The notes below the pieces were generated by a model. The model did not search any database and had not been told where the DNA came from. It saw nothing but the letters and a program-made list of their open reading frames with translations. 64,000 nucleotides of DNA, taken from contig NZ_CP113529.1 of the NCBI RefSeq assembly GCF_026723865.1, positions 4,340,001 through 4,404,000 of the forward strand, written 5' to 3'. A program made the position numbers and the translations under genes. This DNA comes from Mycobacterium sp. Aquia_216. Its GTDB lineage: Bacteria > Actinomycetota > Actinomycetes > Mycobacteriales > Mycobacteriaceae. Shown here in pieces: positions 17,051-26,435 of the stretch. Positions within the stretch are counted from its first letter, which is position 1. Every line of letters starts with the position of its first letter.

Positions 17051-18836
17051 AGCGACTCGTGAGCATGCGGCGCCACGAGGGCCTGGCTGTCGGCCGACGA
17101 GTCACGTAGGGCCACGGCTGGTTTCGTTGCGGGACCGAACCTGCCCGGGCCTGTTTCAGCTGCATCCGCAAATGCTGCCGCAGCTCGTGCAGATCGGGAT
17201 CCGTCCACCGGTTGTCGGCTTCGATCGGGTCGGCGGTGAGATCGTAGAGCTCCCATTGATCATCGAGGGGAGACGTCCGATAGGCTTCTCCCCCAATGCC
17301 ATTAGCCGCGAGATGGCGCACGCCGGGTTCGGTCCAGGTGCCCGGGTCGTCGAAGGTGCGGACCAGCTTCCACAGGTGTCCGGCGCCCGCGCCCTCGTCA
17401 ACCCGGACAACCAACCCTTCGAAGTTGGACGCGGTGTGCGCCGGAACCCGGATACGCAGCGGCGCAGGAGGATTGGCTGTGATCTTCAGCCGGCGCGCCA
17501 GGCCCGAGGCGCCGCTGTCTCCTTCGAGCATATTGTCGCGGGTCATCAGATAGACGGCCCGGGTCTCGTCGGCGGGCGCGCCGTCGACGACCGCCATCAG
17601 ATCGCGGCCGGGTAGCTCGTGGACTTCGGAGAACGACTCCGCCAGCGTGGCAGCCGCTTTCGCGACGTCGACTCCGGCGGCCCCGAGCAGCGTCGGAACC
17701 AGGTCGACATGCGACGTCGGTGCCGTGACCGCCCGGGGCTGCGTCGCGCGCGTGCCGATGCGGGCAATGACGAAGGGAACGCGGGTGGCCTCGTCATAGA
17801 GGTTGAACCATTTCTGATGCAACCCGCCGTGGGCGCCCAGCAGATCGCCGTGATCGGCGGTACGCACCAAAACGGCGTCGTCCGAACCAGCTTCGGTGAC
17901 GGTGCGTCTGACGCGGTCGATCGGTCCGTCCACCTCGGCGTGCAGGCGGTAATACAGATCGCGGTAGCGCTGCGCGCCGCGCTCGTAGGTCCGGTCGATA
18001 GCGGGCGCCGGGCCGTAGCCGGAGTAATAGGCCCCGCGAAAGGCGATCTGCGCGGCCGGCTTAGTCGACAGATCTTCGTCGGCGGTGGGTGCCGGGGCGA
18101 CCGCCGGCGGGTCCAACGGTGACGGCTTGACCGGACTGCGCCGCGACCACAGCGGGAACAACACGATGTCGTGCGGGTTGACGAAGCTGGCGACAAGCAG
18201 GAACGGACGCAGCGCGTCGGGGTCACCGGCGCGACGGCGGGCGTAACGATCGGTGAGCCAGGCGACGACCCGGTCGGCGATCAGTGGGTCGCGGCGAATG
18301 CCGGCATTGCCCATCAGCGCCCCGTGCGGCTCCGGACCGACCCATCCCGAAAAGCCATACGGACCGAGCGGATCCGCGTCGAGGTAGCGCTGCACCGCCA
18401 CCGGGTCGACGACGCCGTCGTCATCGTTGGTCGCCAGCGAACCCCCGGTGTCCGGGTCGGTGAGATCCGCATGCGAGATGTGCCACTTGCCGTCGTAGTG
18501 CGTGTCGTATCCCGCCGCGCGCAACCAGTTGCCCAACGTGGGCACCTCGCCCGGGCGCAGCCAGCGCATGCGGGAGTCGTCGGCCGTCTTCCCGATGCCG
18601 TCGGTCTGGGTGACCCCGTGCAAGTCCGGGTACTGCCCGGTGAAGATGGTCGGGCGACTAGGCACACAGGCCAGCGAGCCCGTGTAGTGCCGGCCGAAGC
18701 TGACGCCGTGATCGTCGAACCATCTGCGCCCCAACAGCATTCGATCCCGCCAGGCGAGTAGTTCGGGCGTCTCGTACGGTGGCGTCGCGCGTTCCTCGTC
18801 GGTCATCAGGATGACGATGTCGGGGCGATCAGACAC
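17040..18836 (-). CDS. Sulfatase (alkaline-phosphatase superfamily)
   Basis: The 598-residue enzyme opens with RPDIVILMTDEERATPP, giving metal-binding Asp residues. It has the sulfatase CVPSRPTIFTGQ motif, whose Cys is converted to formylglycine (C-x-P-x-R), followed by PDLHGV. HGGLHQKWFN and related His/Asp motifs lie in the middle. It should hydrolyse a sulfate ester, substrate unknown. GTG at 18836 is favoured because homology begins there; it overlaps the upstream SRPBCC gene by 8 bp. H37Rv lacks this gene here. Confidence 0.85.
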   Translation of the reverse strand: MSDRPDIVILMTDEERATPPYETPELLAWRDRMLLGRRWFDDHGVSFGRHYTGSLACVPSRPTIFTGQYPDLHGVTQTDGIGKTADDSRMRWLRPGEVPTLGNWLRAAGYDTHYDGKWHISHADLTDPDTGGSLATNDDDGVVDPVAVQRYLDADPLGPYGFSGWVGPEPHGALMGNAGIRRDPLIADRVVAWLTDRYARRRAGDPDALRPFLLVASFVNPHDIVLFPLWSRRSPVKPSPLDPPAVAPAPTADEDLSTKPAAQIAFRGAYYSGYGPAPAIDRTYERGAQRYRDLYYRLHAEVDGPIDRVRRTVTEAGSDDAVLVRTADHGDLLGAHGGLHQKWFNLYDEATRVPFVIARIGTRATQPRAVTAPTSHVDLVPTLLGAAGVDVAKAAATLAESFSEVHELPGRDLMAVVDGAPADETRAVYLMTRDNMLEGDSGASGLARRLKITANPPAPLRIRVPAHTASNFEGLVVRVDEGAGAGHLWKLVRTFDDPGTWTEPGVRHLAANGIGGEAYRTSPLDDQWELYDLTADPIEADNRWTDPDLHELRQHLRMQLKQARAGSVPQRNQPWPYVTRRPTARPSWRRMLTSRSRA

Positions 18837-19281
18837 GAGCCTTCTCCAATCGTTTTGCGAGCCCGGCGAGCAACGAGTCGGACAGTCGTACAGCGACGCG
18901 ACACACCAGGCGTTCGGCAAGCTCTTGGGTTGGGCGAGGTCCGATTTCGACCGTGCTGGTCAAGGTCACGACGGCCGAGTCGCCCGTACCGGCCGCGAGC
19001 GTCCAGCGGTTCGCCACCCGGCGCAGCAACCGGGGCAGGCCCTCGATGTCGTAGGCAAGCACGTGTGGCGGGTCGAACGCGGTGATGCGCTCGACGAGAG
19101 TGTCACGTTTGACTTGTACTCGTCTCGTCGTACCGACCGGTGCTCCGCCGGCACCCGAGAACAAGATGCACGAGTGATCGACGTCGTCGGCCCACGAACT
19201 GATTGCGCCGAAGTCCGCCAGGACATCCCAGACTTCTTGCACGCGAGCCGCAATGAGACGTGTGCGCTGGATGTCGGCCAC
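18829..19281 (-). CDS. SRPBCC (START-like) domain protein
   Basis: The 150-residue protein has the polyketide-cyclase/SRPBCC pattern: VQEVWDVLADFGAISSWA at the N-terminus, a VERITAFDPPHVLAYDIEG strand pair, and a long C-terminal helix. These proteins form a helix-grip cavity for hydrophobic ligands. It precedes and overlaps the sulfatase gene, which suggests a shared substrate or lipid. The substrate is unknown. Confidence 0.75.
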   Translation of the reverse strand: MADIQRTRLIAARVQEVWDVLADFGAISSWADDVDHSCILFSGAGGAPVGTTRRVQVKRDTLVERITAFDPPHVLAYDIEGLPRLLRRVANRWTLAAGTGDSAVVTLTSTVEIGPRPTQELAERLVCRVAVRLSDSLLAGLAKRLEKARV

Positions 19282-19316
19282 CCGCTTACGTTACGCGAAG
19301 AGCGACAACCGGCTCG

Positions 19317-20174
19317 TTAAATCGGGGTGATATGCAGGATCGTCTCGATGGCGACCGAGGCGGCGCCCGCCCCGGCAAAGAGAGCGAGCGCCACCCAATC
19401 CGCCGTTTTCGGCCGGGCCGGAGATGCGGCAAGCTGACCGGCCCCGCCACGAGCGGTGATCGCGTCGCCCATTTCGTCCGCGCGCCGCAACGTCACGACC
19501 ATGGCCGTCGCGAACAGGTCGATCAAGTCGCGGCCCTGCTGCTGGCGTCGAGCCTTGCGACTGAGGGGCACCTCTTTGGGACGTAGTCGGCGGGCGGCGT
19601 AAAGCACTTGGAATTCCTCGATCAGCATCGGGAAGGCGCGCAACGCGAGCGCCAACGCGGCCGCCCATTCGTCGACCGGGATCCGGAATATCTTGAACGG
19701 GCGGCCCAAAGTTGCTAGGGCGGGGCCGATTTCGGCGACGTTGGTCGTCCAGGACACAATCGCCCCGAGGGCGATCAACAGGATCGTCAGCGCGGTCATC
19801 CGCAGGAAGTGCAATGAGCCGCCGAGGGCGACGTGCAGCCCGGCCACCGAGACCACCGGACTACCGCCGGAGAGCGCAGCAGTGACAAAGCCCAGCCCGA
19901 TCACGAGCCACAGCCAGCGCGGCACCGACGGCAAGGCGCCGCGTGGAATGTGGGCAAGCCACACCGCCGCCACCGTCACGGCGCCGAGCAGTCCGATACT
20001 CACCCAGCCCGGATAGAAGGTCAGCAGCACCGCGACACCGACAACGACCAGCAATTTGGTGCCGGCCCACAATTGGTGGATGACGGAGTTTCCGGGGACG
20101 GGAACCAGCAACACCACCGGACGGCGAGGGCGCTTAGCCCGACCCCTGGCGGCCGGTGATGCAGTCGCGGTCAT
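19317..20174 (-). CDS. ECF transporter T component (Rv2325c-type)
   Basis: The 285-residue membrane protein has about six helices and the EcfT coupling motifs near the C-terminal part ([20 protein letters not shown]). It joins the ATPase pair to the substrate-binding S component. ATG at 20174 overlaps the stop of the upstream gene in ATGA. Its partner carries both ATPases and the S component in one chain. The substrate, often a vitamin or metal, is not identifiable. Confidence 0.8.
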   Translation of the reverse strand: MTATASPAARGRAKRPRRPVVLLVPVPGNSVIHQLWAGTKLLVVVGVAVLLTFYPGWVSIGLLGAVTVAAVWLAHIPRGALPSVPRWLWLVIGLGFVTAALSGGSPVVSVAGLHVALGGSLHFLRMTALTILLIALGAIVSWTTNVAEIGPALATLGRPFKIFRIPVDEWAAALALALRAFPMLIEEFQVLYAARRLRPKEVPLSRKARRQQQGRDLIDLFATAMVVTLRRADEMGDAITARGGAGQLAASPARPKTADWVALALFAGAGAASVAIETILHITPI

Positions 20175-22243
20175 GCCACGCCCCCTGTCGTGGTCGACAC
20201 CGTTTCCAGCACACCGTCGCGCAGATGCAGGGTGCGCGGGCAAATCCCTTCCAGGCCGATGCTGTCGTGCGAAATCACCACCAGGGTCAAGCCCTGCTCG
20301 CGCCGCAGCCGGTCGAGCAGCGTCAGCAAGCCGCGTTGGCTGGCGACGTCCAACCCCGCCAGCGGCTCGTCGAGGATCAACGCGCGCGGCGAACGCGCCA
20401 ACAGTCCGGCCAGCACCACGCGGCGCATCTGGCCACCGCTGAGCTGGTCGATGCGCCGTTGGGCCAACGTGGGCTGCAGTCCGACCAGGGCCAGCGCCGC
20501 GGCCACGCGGTCTTCGTCGTGATGCGAAAAACCAGCTGCCGAAGCCACTTCAAGGTTGACGTGGCTGCGCATCAATTGCAGCCGGGCTGACTGGAAGGCC
20601 AACGCCACCACACCGACGTGCTCATCGGTGGGCTCGCCGTCGATCAGGCATGAGCCAGTGGTGGGAACGGTCAACCCGGCCATGATCCAGCCCAGCGTGG
20701 ACTTGCCCGAACCGTTCTGCCCGTGGATCAAGACCCCGTCACCCTGCTCGGCGACGAAGTTGATGTCACGCAGCGCGGTCTTGGCCCACGGTGTGCCGCT
20801 GGCATATTCGTGCCCGACGCCGACGAGTTCGATCGCTCCCGCTTCGAGCCGTCGATCGGTAGCGGGGGTCGGTACCGCCGCGTCCGCGGTCCCCACCACG
20901 CCGGTGTTGTCCGATGAATTGCTCAGATTGATCGTGCGGTCGGCGGACGCCGCCTCGTCGTCGAAGTGGGTGATGTGCACCAAGGTTGTCCGGTGCCGCT
21001 TGGTAAGACCCGACATCACGCCCAGCAAGCCGTCGCGGCCCTGCTGGTCGATCATCGTGGTGACCTCATCGGCGATGAGCAGCTCGGGGTCTCGGGCGAG
21101 GGCGGCGGCGAGCGCAAGGCGCTGTAGTTGCCCGCCCGACAAACTCGAGGTGTCGCTTTCGGCGAGTTCTTCGAGGCCGACCTCACGCAGCAACAGGCTC
21201 ACATCGACGTGAGCGTCCGGCGGTAGGCCCCACACCACATCGTCGGCGACCCGGGTGCCCAGGACCTGGCTCTTCGGGTGTTGCAGGACGAGCGCGGTGC
21301 CGCCCAGCTCGCCCAAACCGACTGTGCCGGGGCGGTGCACGGTGCCCGATGTCGGTTGCCGGCCGGCCAGGATCAGCATCAACGTCGTCTTCCCGGATCC
21401 GTTGGCACCGGTGATCGCGACATGCTCCCCGCTTCGGATTTCCAAACTGACCTCGCGCAGCGCGTCTTGACCGGCGTTGGGGTAACGGAACCGCACCCGG
21501 TCGAGCCGCACCGGCACCGGACCGATCTCGCCGCCCGCAGGACCGACAATGTCGGGCGGATCCAATTTGTGCACATCGGGGATGTCGCCCATCCGCTCCA
21601 ACAGGCGCGACAACGCCGACCAGCCAATCAACGTCACGATGACGACGATGAAAACCAAATAGGGCAGCACCAACCACGGCCAGTACTGCAGCCCCTCGGC
21701 GACATAGCGTTTCAGGGCGTCGGCGACCGCCGGGAGGTGGACCCAACGCAGGAAGGCGGCGACGCCGTTGACGTTCGCGGTCAGCACCCCAAAGATCAAC
21801 TGCCGCAACCGAGTCAGCACCGCGAACAGGCCGACCCAGGCCGAGGCCCAGATGAATCCGGCGACCATAGATGAGGCAATCACCGTGGCTACGCCGCGGC
21901 CCTTGCGTTTGACGATTCCGCATATCCCGCCCACCCAGGCAGCATCGACGACCATCGCGGAGCTGCCCAGCCCGGAGATCAAGAACGCGATCACCGTCGC
22001 AGCAACCGCCGCGGCGACCAACACTCGAGGACGGAAGCGGTAGGCGAGCAAGCCCATCGGCACCGTGCCCAAGACCCCAAGGCCCTGAGCGAACGGGATG
22101 ACCGCGGCGATGATGGCGGTCACCGAACAGAGCGCCCCCATCACCGCGGCTTGTGCTAATTCGTTCGGCTGCAGCGGTCCACCCGTACGGTGCCGAAGGG
22201 GGCGCGCGGTCACTTTCTCGATTGTGCCAGGCCCACAGCCCAT
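20171..22243 (-). CDS. ECF transporter: fused S component and two ATPases (Rv2326c-type)
   Basis: The protein (690 residues from ATG 22243, or 680 from GTG 22213) has a membrane S-type domain in about its first 220 residues and two ABC ATPase domains. The first has Walker [10 protein letters not shown] and signature LSGGQLQ; the second has GQNGSGKST and LSGGQMR. Both look intact, although the first has EVTT after Walker B instead of EPT. All cytoplasmic and substrate-binding parts of the importer are in one polypeptide, completed by the T component downstream. A divergent MarR gene lies about 100 bp away. Confidence 0.85.
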   Translation of the reverse strand: MGCGPGTIEKVTARPLRHRTGGPLQPNELAQAAVMGALCSVTAIIAAVIPFAQGLGVLGTVPMGLLAYRFRPRVLVAAAVAATVIAFLISGLGSSAMVVDAAWVGGICGIVKRKGRGVATVIASSMVAGFIWASAWVGLFAVLTRLRQLIFGVLTANVNGVAAFLRWVHLPAVADALKRYVAEGLQYWPWLVLPYLVFIVVIVTLIGWSALSRLLERMGDIPDVHKLDPPDIVGPAGGEIGPVPVRLDRVRFRYPNAGQDALREVSLEIRSGEHVAITGANGSGKTTLMLILAGRQPTSGTVHRPGTVGLGELGGTALVLQHPKSQVLGTRVADDVVWGLPPDAHVDVSLLLREVGLEELAESDTSSLSGGQLQRLALAAALARDPELLIADEVTTMIDQQGRDGLLGVMSGLTKRHRTTLVHITHFDDEAASADRTINLSNSSDNTGVVGTADAAVPTPATDRRLEAGAIELVGVGHEYASGTPWAKTALRDINFVAEQGDGVLIHGQNGSGKSTLGWIMAGLTVPTTGSCLIDGEPTDEHVGVVALAFQSARLQLMRSHVNLEVASAAGFSHHDEDRVAAALALVGLQPTLAQRRIDQLSGGQMRRVVLAGLLARSPRALILDEPLAGLDVASQRGLLTLLDRLRREQGLTLVVISHDSIGLEGICPRTLHLRDGVLETVSTTTGGVA

Positions 22244-22311
22244 GCGCCGCCGGTTAGCCCTCCTTTGCTGGCCCGTGCCGCTGAGACAAAGGTGGGGCAG
22301 CGGCTGGTCTC

Positions 22312-22328
22312 GCATAGCAAAGCTATGC
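22312..22328. promoter_or_regulatory. Candidate MarR operator
   Basis: GCATAGC-AAA-GCTATGC is a perfect 7-3-7 inverted repeat ending 12 bp before the MarR start. A smaller overlapping palindrome ATGCAAGCAT follows at 22325-22334. The position fits autorepression by MarR and control of the divergent ECF operon. Confidence 0.55.
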
Positions 22329-22340
22329 AAGCATGGGTAC

Positions 22341-22817
22341 ATGGACAACGTCGTCGACACCGCAAACACCACGCTTCTGCAGGGGCTGGGCGCCGACCTG
22401 CTCGCTGTGGTCGCTCGGCTTAACCGGCTGGCCACGCAACGCATCCAGATGCCGTTGCCCGCAGCACAGGCCAGACTGCTCGCGACGATCGAGGTTCACG
22501 GAGAAGCGCGCATCGGCGACCTTGCGGCCGTCGACCACTGTTCTCAACCCACGATGACCACGCAGGTGCGGCGCCTCGAGGACGCCGGCCTGGTTAGCCG
22601 AACCGTCGACCCCGGCGACGCCCGCGCGGTCCGGATCCGCATCACGCCCGAAGGGCGACGCACCCTGAACGCGGTTCGGGCCGACCGCGCCGCCGCCATC
22701 GAACCGCAATTGGCCATGCTCGAGCCGGCCGACCGTCAGGTACTGGTCGAGGCGGTCCAAGTGTTGCGCCGGCTTCTCGACAATGCCGCAGCGACACCGC
22801 GACGCAACACGCTGTGA
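22341..22817 (+). CDS. MarR-family regulator (Rv2327-type)
   Basis: The 158-residue protein is a MarR winged-helix repressor: [20 protein letters not shown] is the recognition region and [17 protein letters not shown] the wing. It binds dyads as a dimer and releases on ligand binding. ATG at 22341 follows the candidate operator; earlier codons are rejected because they would lie inside it. It is divergent from the ECF transporter, which it likely controls. Confidence 0.87.
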   Translation: MDNVVDTANTTLLQGLGADLLAVVARLNRLATQRIQMPLPAAQARLLATIEVHGEARIGDLAAVDHCSQPTMTTQVRRLEDAGLVSRTVDPGDARAVRIRITPEGRRTLNAVRADRAAAIEPQLAMLEPADRQVLVEAVQVLRRLLDNAAATPRRNTL

Positions 22818-22870
22818 CCGGCTCGCACCCCTTGCCGGTCCACGACCACCAGCGGGTAGACACTTAGTCA

Positions 22871-25510
22871 GTGGCTTCCGCGTTCCCAGCCTCACCGCTC
22901 ACGGTCTTCGTCGGATCGATGAGGTACGTCTTTGCCCCGGGCCGCGACGTGATCGTGGCGTATGGCGATTGGTGCGACATCCCGCTGAACCGCCTGGGTT
23001 TCGCCGCCCCGCCCCCGCCGTTTCCGCAACCCGACCTGCTGCTGCGGTTCGCCGGAACGCGTTGGGTTGCCATCGACAGAAGCCGCGCCGGCATCTTCGT
23101 CGACGGCGCCCGGGTTCCGGCGCTGGACATCCGCGACGGCCAGGCGATCGCGCTCGGTGACCCTCAGCGCGGTCCGCGACTGGTTTTCCGCCTTGGCTTG
23201 CCGCCCGGTCCTCCAGGGCCACCGCCCGGTCCCCCGCAACGCGCACCGTATCCACCGCCGTCCCCGCAAATGCCACCCCCACCACCGCCATCGCCGGCCC
23301 ATCCGCCGCCGCGGTCACCGCAAATGCCGCCCCATCCGCCGCAGCCACCGCAAATGCCGGCCCATCCGCCGCCGCGGCCACCTGTCGCGCCGAGCCAACC
23401 CCCGCAGCAGATCCCGACCAGGCAGGAAACGCAGCGAATGCGCGTCACCCCGACGCGACAGCCGACGGTCGAGCGCCCCATCCCACCGGGGGCGCCACCG
23501 CCTCCGATGCCGGCGCCGCCCCCGGTCGGGCCCACCGCGCCGCCGGCGCCCCCCGTGCCGCCGCCGTCGCACCCGCCGTCGCCACCACAACCGCCCGAGC
23601 CTCCACCGATCGCGGCACCACCACCGATCGCGGCACCACCACCGATCCCGGAACAGCCGATCGCGCCGGAGCAACAGCGCAAAGGCCGCGGGCTGATCGA
23701 GCGAATGACCGACGCGACACGCAAGCTGCGCGCAAGCCGCCCCCCGAGCGAAGCCACCGTCGGAACCGAAGAGCCCAGCACGACCTACCGGCTGCCGCTC
23801 GAGGGCGTCGCACGCACGGCCGGCGTCAACGCCTACCGCCTGGGGCTTATCGCCGACGGACACGACCTGCTCACGGACGTGTCATTCACGGCGCGTCCGG
23901 GCACGCTGACCGCGGTCGCCGGGCCGTCAACCGCCCGCAATTCGGCGCTGCTCGGGATGCTCGCGGGCACCCGGGAGCCCAGCACCGGGCGCGTAACCGT
24001 CGACAGCCACGACGTGTACACCGAACCCGAGGCCATGCGCACCCGCATCGGCATCGTTTCGCGCAGCGAACGGATTCACCGACGGCTGACCGTCGAACGC
24101 GCCCTGCGCTACACCGCCGAACTGCGGCTGCCGCCCGACATCCCGCGCGAGCATCGCGACCGAGTCGTCAACCAGGTGATCGAAGAAGTCGGGCTGACTC
24201 CGTACCGCACAACCAGGATCGGCAAGCTGTCGCCGGAGCTACGTCGGTGCGCATCGGTGGCCATCGAACTGATCACCAGACCAACGCTGCTCGTGGTCGA
24301 CGAGCAGAGCACCGCCCTGGATCCGGCGCAGCAGGATCACGTGATGGCGGTGTTGCGACGCCAGGCCGACCTCGGCTGTGTCGTCGTGGTGGCAACCACA
24401 TCGCGGACCCAGCTCACCATCTGCGACCAGGTACTGCTGCTCACCGCGGCCGGGACCACGGCCTTCGCCGGAGCTCCCCAACGACTCAAGTCCACGATGG
24501 GCACCGCCGACTGGTCCGAAGCCCTCGCACGCATAAGCGCCGATGCCGACGGTGCTCACCGCGCCTTCACCGCACACCAACCAGGCCCGGCGGAACCGCC
24601 CGAAACCTCTGCACCCTGGCCGCCGCAGCGAGCGGCCACCCTGACCCGGCAAGCCTGGCTGGTGGCCCGCCGCCAAGCCCGGCTGGCCATCGCCGACCCC
24701 TTCTACTCCCTGTTCCTGGTGGCGCTGCCGTTCGCGTTGGCAGCGCTGACTCTGTTGATTCCCGGCGATTCCGGCCTGAATCGTCCCGAGGAGAGCAGCC
24801 GCAACCCGCATGAAGCCGTCGAGATCCTGGCCGCACTCAATATCGCCGCAGTGATCCTGGGCATCGCGCTGACCATTCGCGACCTGGTTGGCGAGCGGCG
24901 CGTCTTCCGCCGCGAGCAAACCGTCGGACTCTCGACATCTGCCTACCTGGTGGCCAAGATCATCTTCTTCGGCGTGGCCGCGGCCATCCTCGCCGCCATT
25001 CTGTCCACCATCGTCATCGCCGACAAAGGCCAGCCCGTGCACGGCGCCGCGCTGCTGCCGAACGCCGCCGTCGAGCTGTATGCGAGCGTGGCGCTCACGG
25101 CCATCGTCTCGGCGATCGTCGGGCTCGCGCTCTCGACGCTGGGCAAATCGCTGCGCGAAGTGCTGCCGCTGGTCGTGCCGGTGATCCTGGCGTCGGCGCT
25201 GTTCGCCGGAGGCCTGATCACGCTGGTGGGCACCTGGGGCTACGACCAGGTCTCCTGGCTGGTCCCGGCCCAGTGGGGCTTCGCGGCATCCGCCTCGACC
25301 GTCGATCTACACCGGGTCGACGCGCAGGCCGCCGACATCTTGGTGTGGACCCACTACGCGGGCTGGTGGATATTCGACATGATCGTGCTCGCCGTCTTCG
25401 GCGCGGCGTGGGCCGGGTTTGCCCGGTACCGGATTCGCCCGCCGGCGCACGAAATTCGTCAGCGGCCGCTACATCACGAAGAGCAGGAACCGAGTGACCT
25501 GTCAGGGTGA
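22871..25510 (+). CDS. Rv1747-like FHA-ABC exporter with degenerate FHA and ATPase sites
   Basis: The 879-residue protein has an FHA-like domain (about 8-110), a Pro-rich linker (about 113-275), an ABC-ATPase-like domain (about 325-560) and a six-helix ABC-2 permease (about 610-860). The layout is that of M. tuberculosis Rv1747. Key motifs are lost: Walker A reads AGPSTARNSALL with no GKS/T, the signature reads LSPELRR instead of LSGGQ, and the FHA lacks the SRxH phosphothreonine site. It is probably a non-hydrolysing paralogue. H37Rv has PE23 at this place. Confidence 0.8.
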   Translation: MASAFPASPLTVFVGSMRYVFAPGRDVIVAYGDWCDIPLNRLGFAAPPPPFPQPDLLLRFAGTRWVAIDRSRAGIFVDGARVPALDIRDGQAIALGDPQRGPRLVFRLGLPPGPPGPPPGPPQRAPYPPPSPQMPPPPPPSPAHPPPRSPQMPPHPPQPPQMPAHPPPRPPVAPSQPPQQIPTRQETQRMRVTPTRQPTVERPIPPGAPPPPMPAPPPVGPTAPPAPPVPPPSHPPSPPQPPEPPPIAAPPPIAAPPPIPEQPIAPEQQRKGRGLIERMTDATRKLRASRPPSEATVGTEEPSTTYRLPLEGVARTAGVNAYRLGLIADGHDLLTDVSFTARPGTLTAVAGPSTARNSALLGMLAGTREPSTGRVTVDSHDVYTEPEAMRTRIGIVSRSERIHRRLTVERALRYTAELRLPPDIPREHRDRVVNQVIEEVGLTPYRTTRIGKLSPELRRCASVAIELITRPTLLVVDEQSTALDPAQQDHVMAVLRRQADLGCVVVVATTSRTQLTICDQVLLLTAAGTTAFAGAPQRLKSTMGTADWSEALARISADADGAHRAFTAHQPGPAEPPETSAPWPPQRAATLTRQAWLVARRQARLAIADPFYSLFLVALPFALAALTLLIPGDSGLNRPEESSRNPHEAVEILAALNIAAVILGIALTIRDLVGERRVFRREQTVGLSTSAYLVAKIIFFGVAAAILAAILSTIVIADKGQPVHGAALLPNAAVELYASVALTAIVSAIVGLALSTLGKSLREVLPLVVPVILASALFAGGLITLVGTWGYDQVSWLVPAQWGFAASASTVDLHRVDAQAADILVWTHYAGWWIFDMIVLAVFGAAWAGFARYRIRPPAHEIRQRPLHHEEQEPSDLSG

Positions 25511-25608
25511 GAAATCGTTGTCGCTGACAACACGACCGACTGACGGCCATCGGCCAATTTCGGTCTCAGCGTGACGCCTTCGATGTTGCAAAGCGGCCAA
25601 GGCCGACA

Positions 25609-26331
25609 TCACATCACTGCTGCCACGAGCAGACCGACCAGGTACGTCGCGGCGACGGCGACACCGCCGAACACCAGCTGCCGGCCCGCGGCCCACCACA
25701 CCGGCTTGCGGGTATATCGAGCGGTCAGGCCGCCTGCGACCAGTAGCCCTATCGCGCCACATGCCAAACCGGCCGCCAAAAGCCCATATCCGAGAAGGTA
25801 AGGGATCAGCGGAATGACCGCCCCGATTGCGAACATGAAAAATGACGCGAGTGCGGCCACCCAGGGCGAGGGCTTTTCCGCGGGGTCCAGGCCGATCTCC
25901 TGGACCAGGTGGAAGCCGACAGCGCGCTTCTCGTCACGGTGAATCTCGTCGGTGGCGATCTGCGCGGTTTTCTCGCTCATGCCGATCCCGACCAGCAAGT
26001 CGACGAGTTCGGCGCGCTCGGCGTGCGGGTGGTTACGTATGGCGCGGTGTTCGACGTGCACCTCGGAGTCGATCTGCTCGTTGGCCGTGGTCACCGACGA
26101 GTATTCGCCGAGTGCCATCGAAAACGCGCCGGCGAGCAGGCCGGCGATACCGCTGACCAACGTGGTGTGTGCACTCTCGCCGGCGGCCACTCCGGCGATC
26201 AGGGCGCTGTTGCTGACCAGGCCATCCATCGCGCCAAAGGTGGCCGCGCGCAGCCAGCCGCCGCTGACATCGGGATGGGTGTGTCCGACGTCGTACGCCG
26301 GATTCTGAGACGGGTTGCCGGGCTGGGACAT
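25609..26331 (-). CDS. VIT1/CCC1-family transporter
   Basis: The 240-residue protein has the VIT1/CCC1 pattern: LRAATFGAMDGLVSNSALIA near residues 25-45, a hydrophilic helical region with EYSSVTTANEQIDSE, and three C-terminal membrane helices. The family moves Fe2+ or Mn2+ across membranes. ATG at 26331 removes a non-homologous extension. It is divergent from the acyl-CoA oxidase gene, with about 100 bp between starts. Confidence 0.8.
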   Translation of the reverse strand: MSQPGNPSQNPAYDVGHTHPDVSGGWLRAATFGAMDGLVSNSALIAGVAAGESAHTTLVSGIAGLLAGAFSMALGEYSSVTTANEQIDSEVHVEHRAIRNHPHAERAELVDLLVGIGMSEKTAQIATDEIHRDEKRAVGFHLVQEIGLDPAEKPSPWVAALASFFMFAIGAVIPLIPYLLGYGLLAAGLACGAIGLLVAGGLTARYTRKPVWWAAGRQLVFGGVAVAATYLVGLLVAAVM

Positions 26332-26435
26332 GACGCCATCTAAACGTGATGTGGGCCGTGCCGGGAAGATCCACGCCACACGATCACACCCCGCGGGCTG
26401 TTCCCGCGCGGCCAGCGGCAGGTTACCGTCGGGTT

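Noticed and set aside
22818..22870. PE23-type gene expected here from H37Rv
   Set aside because: No PE motif is found; the FHA-ABC gene follows directly.
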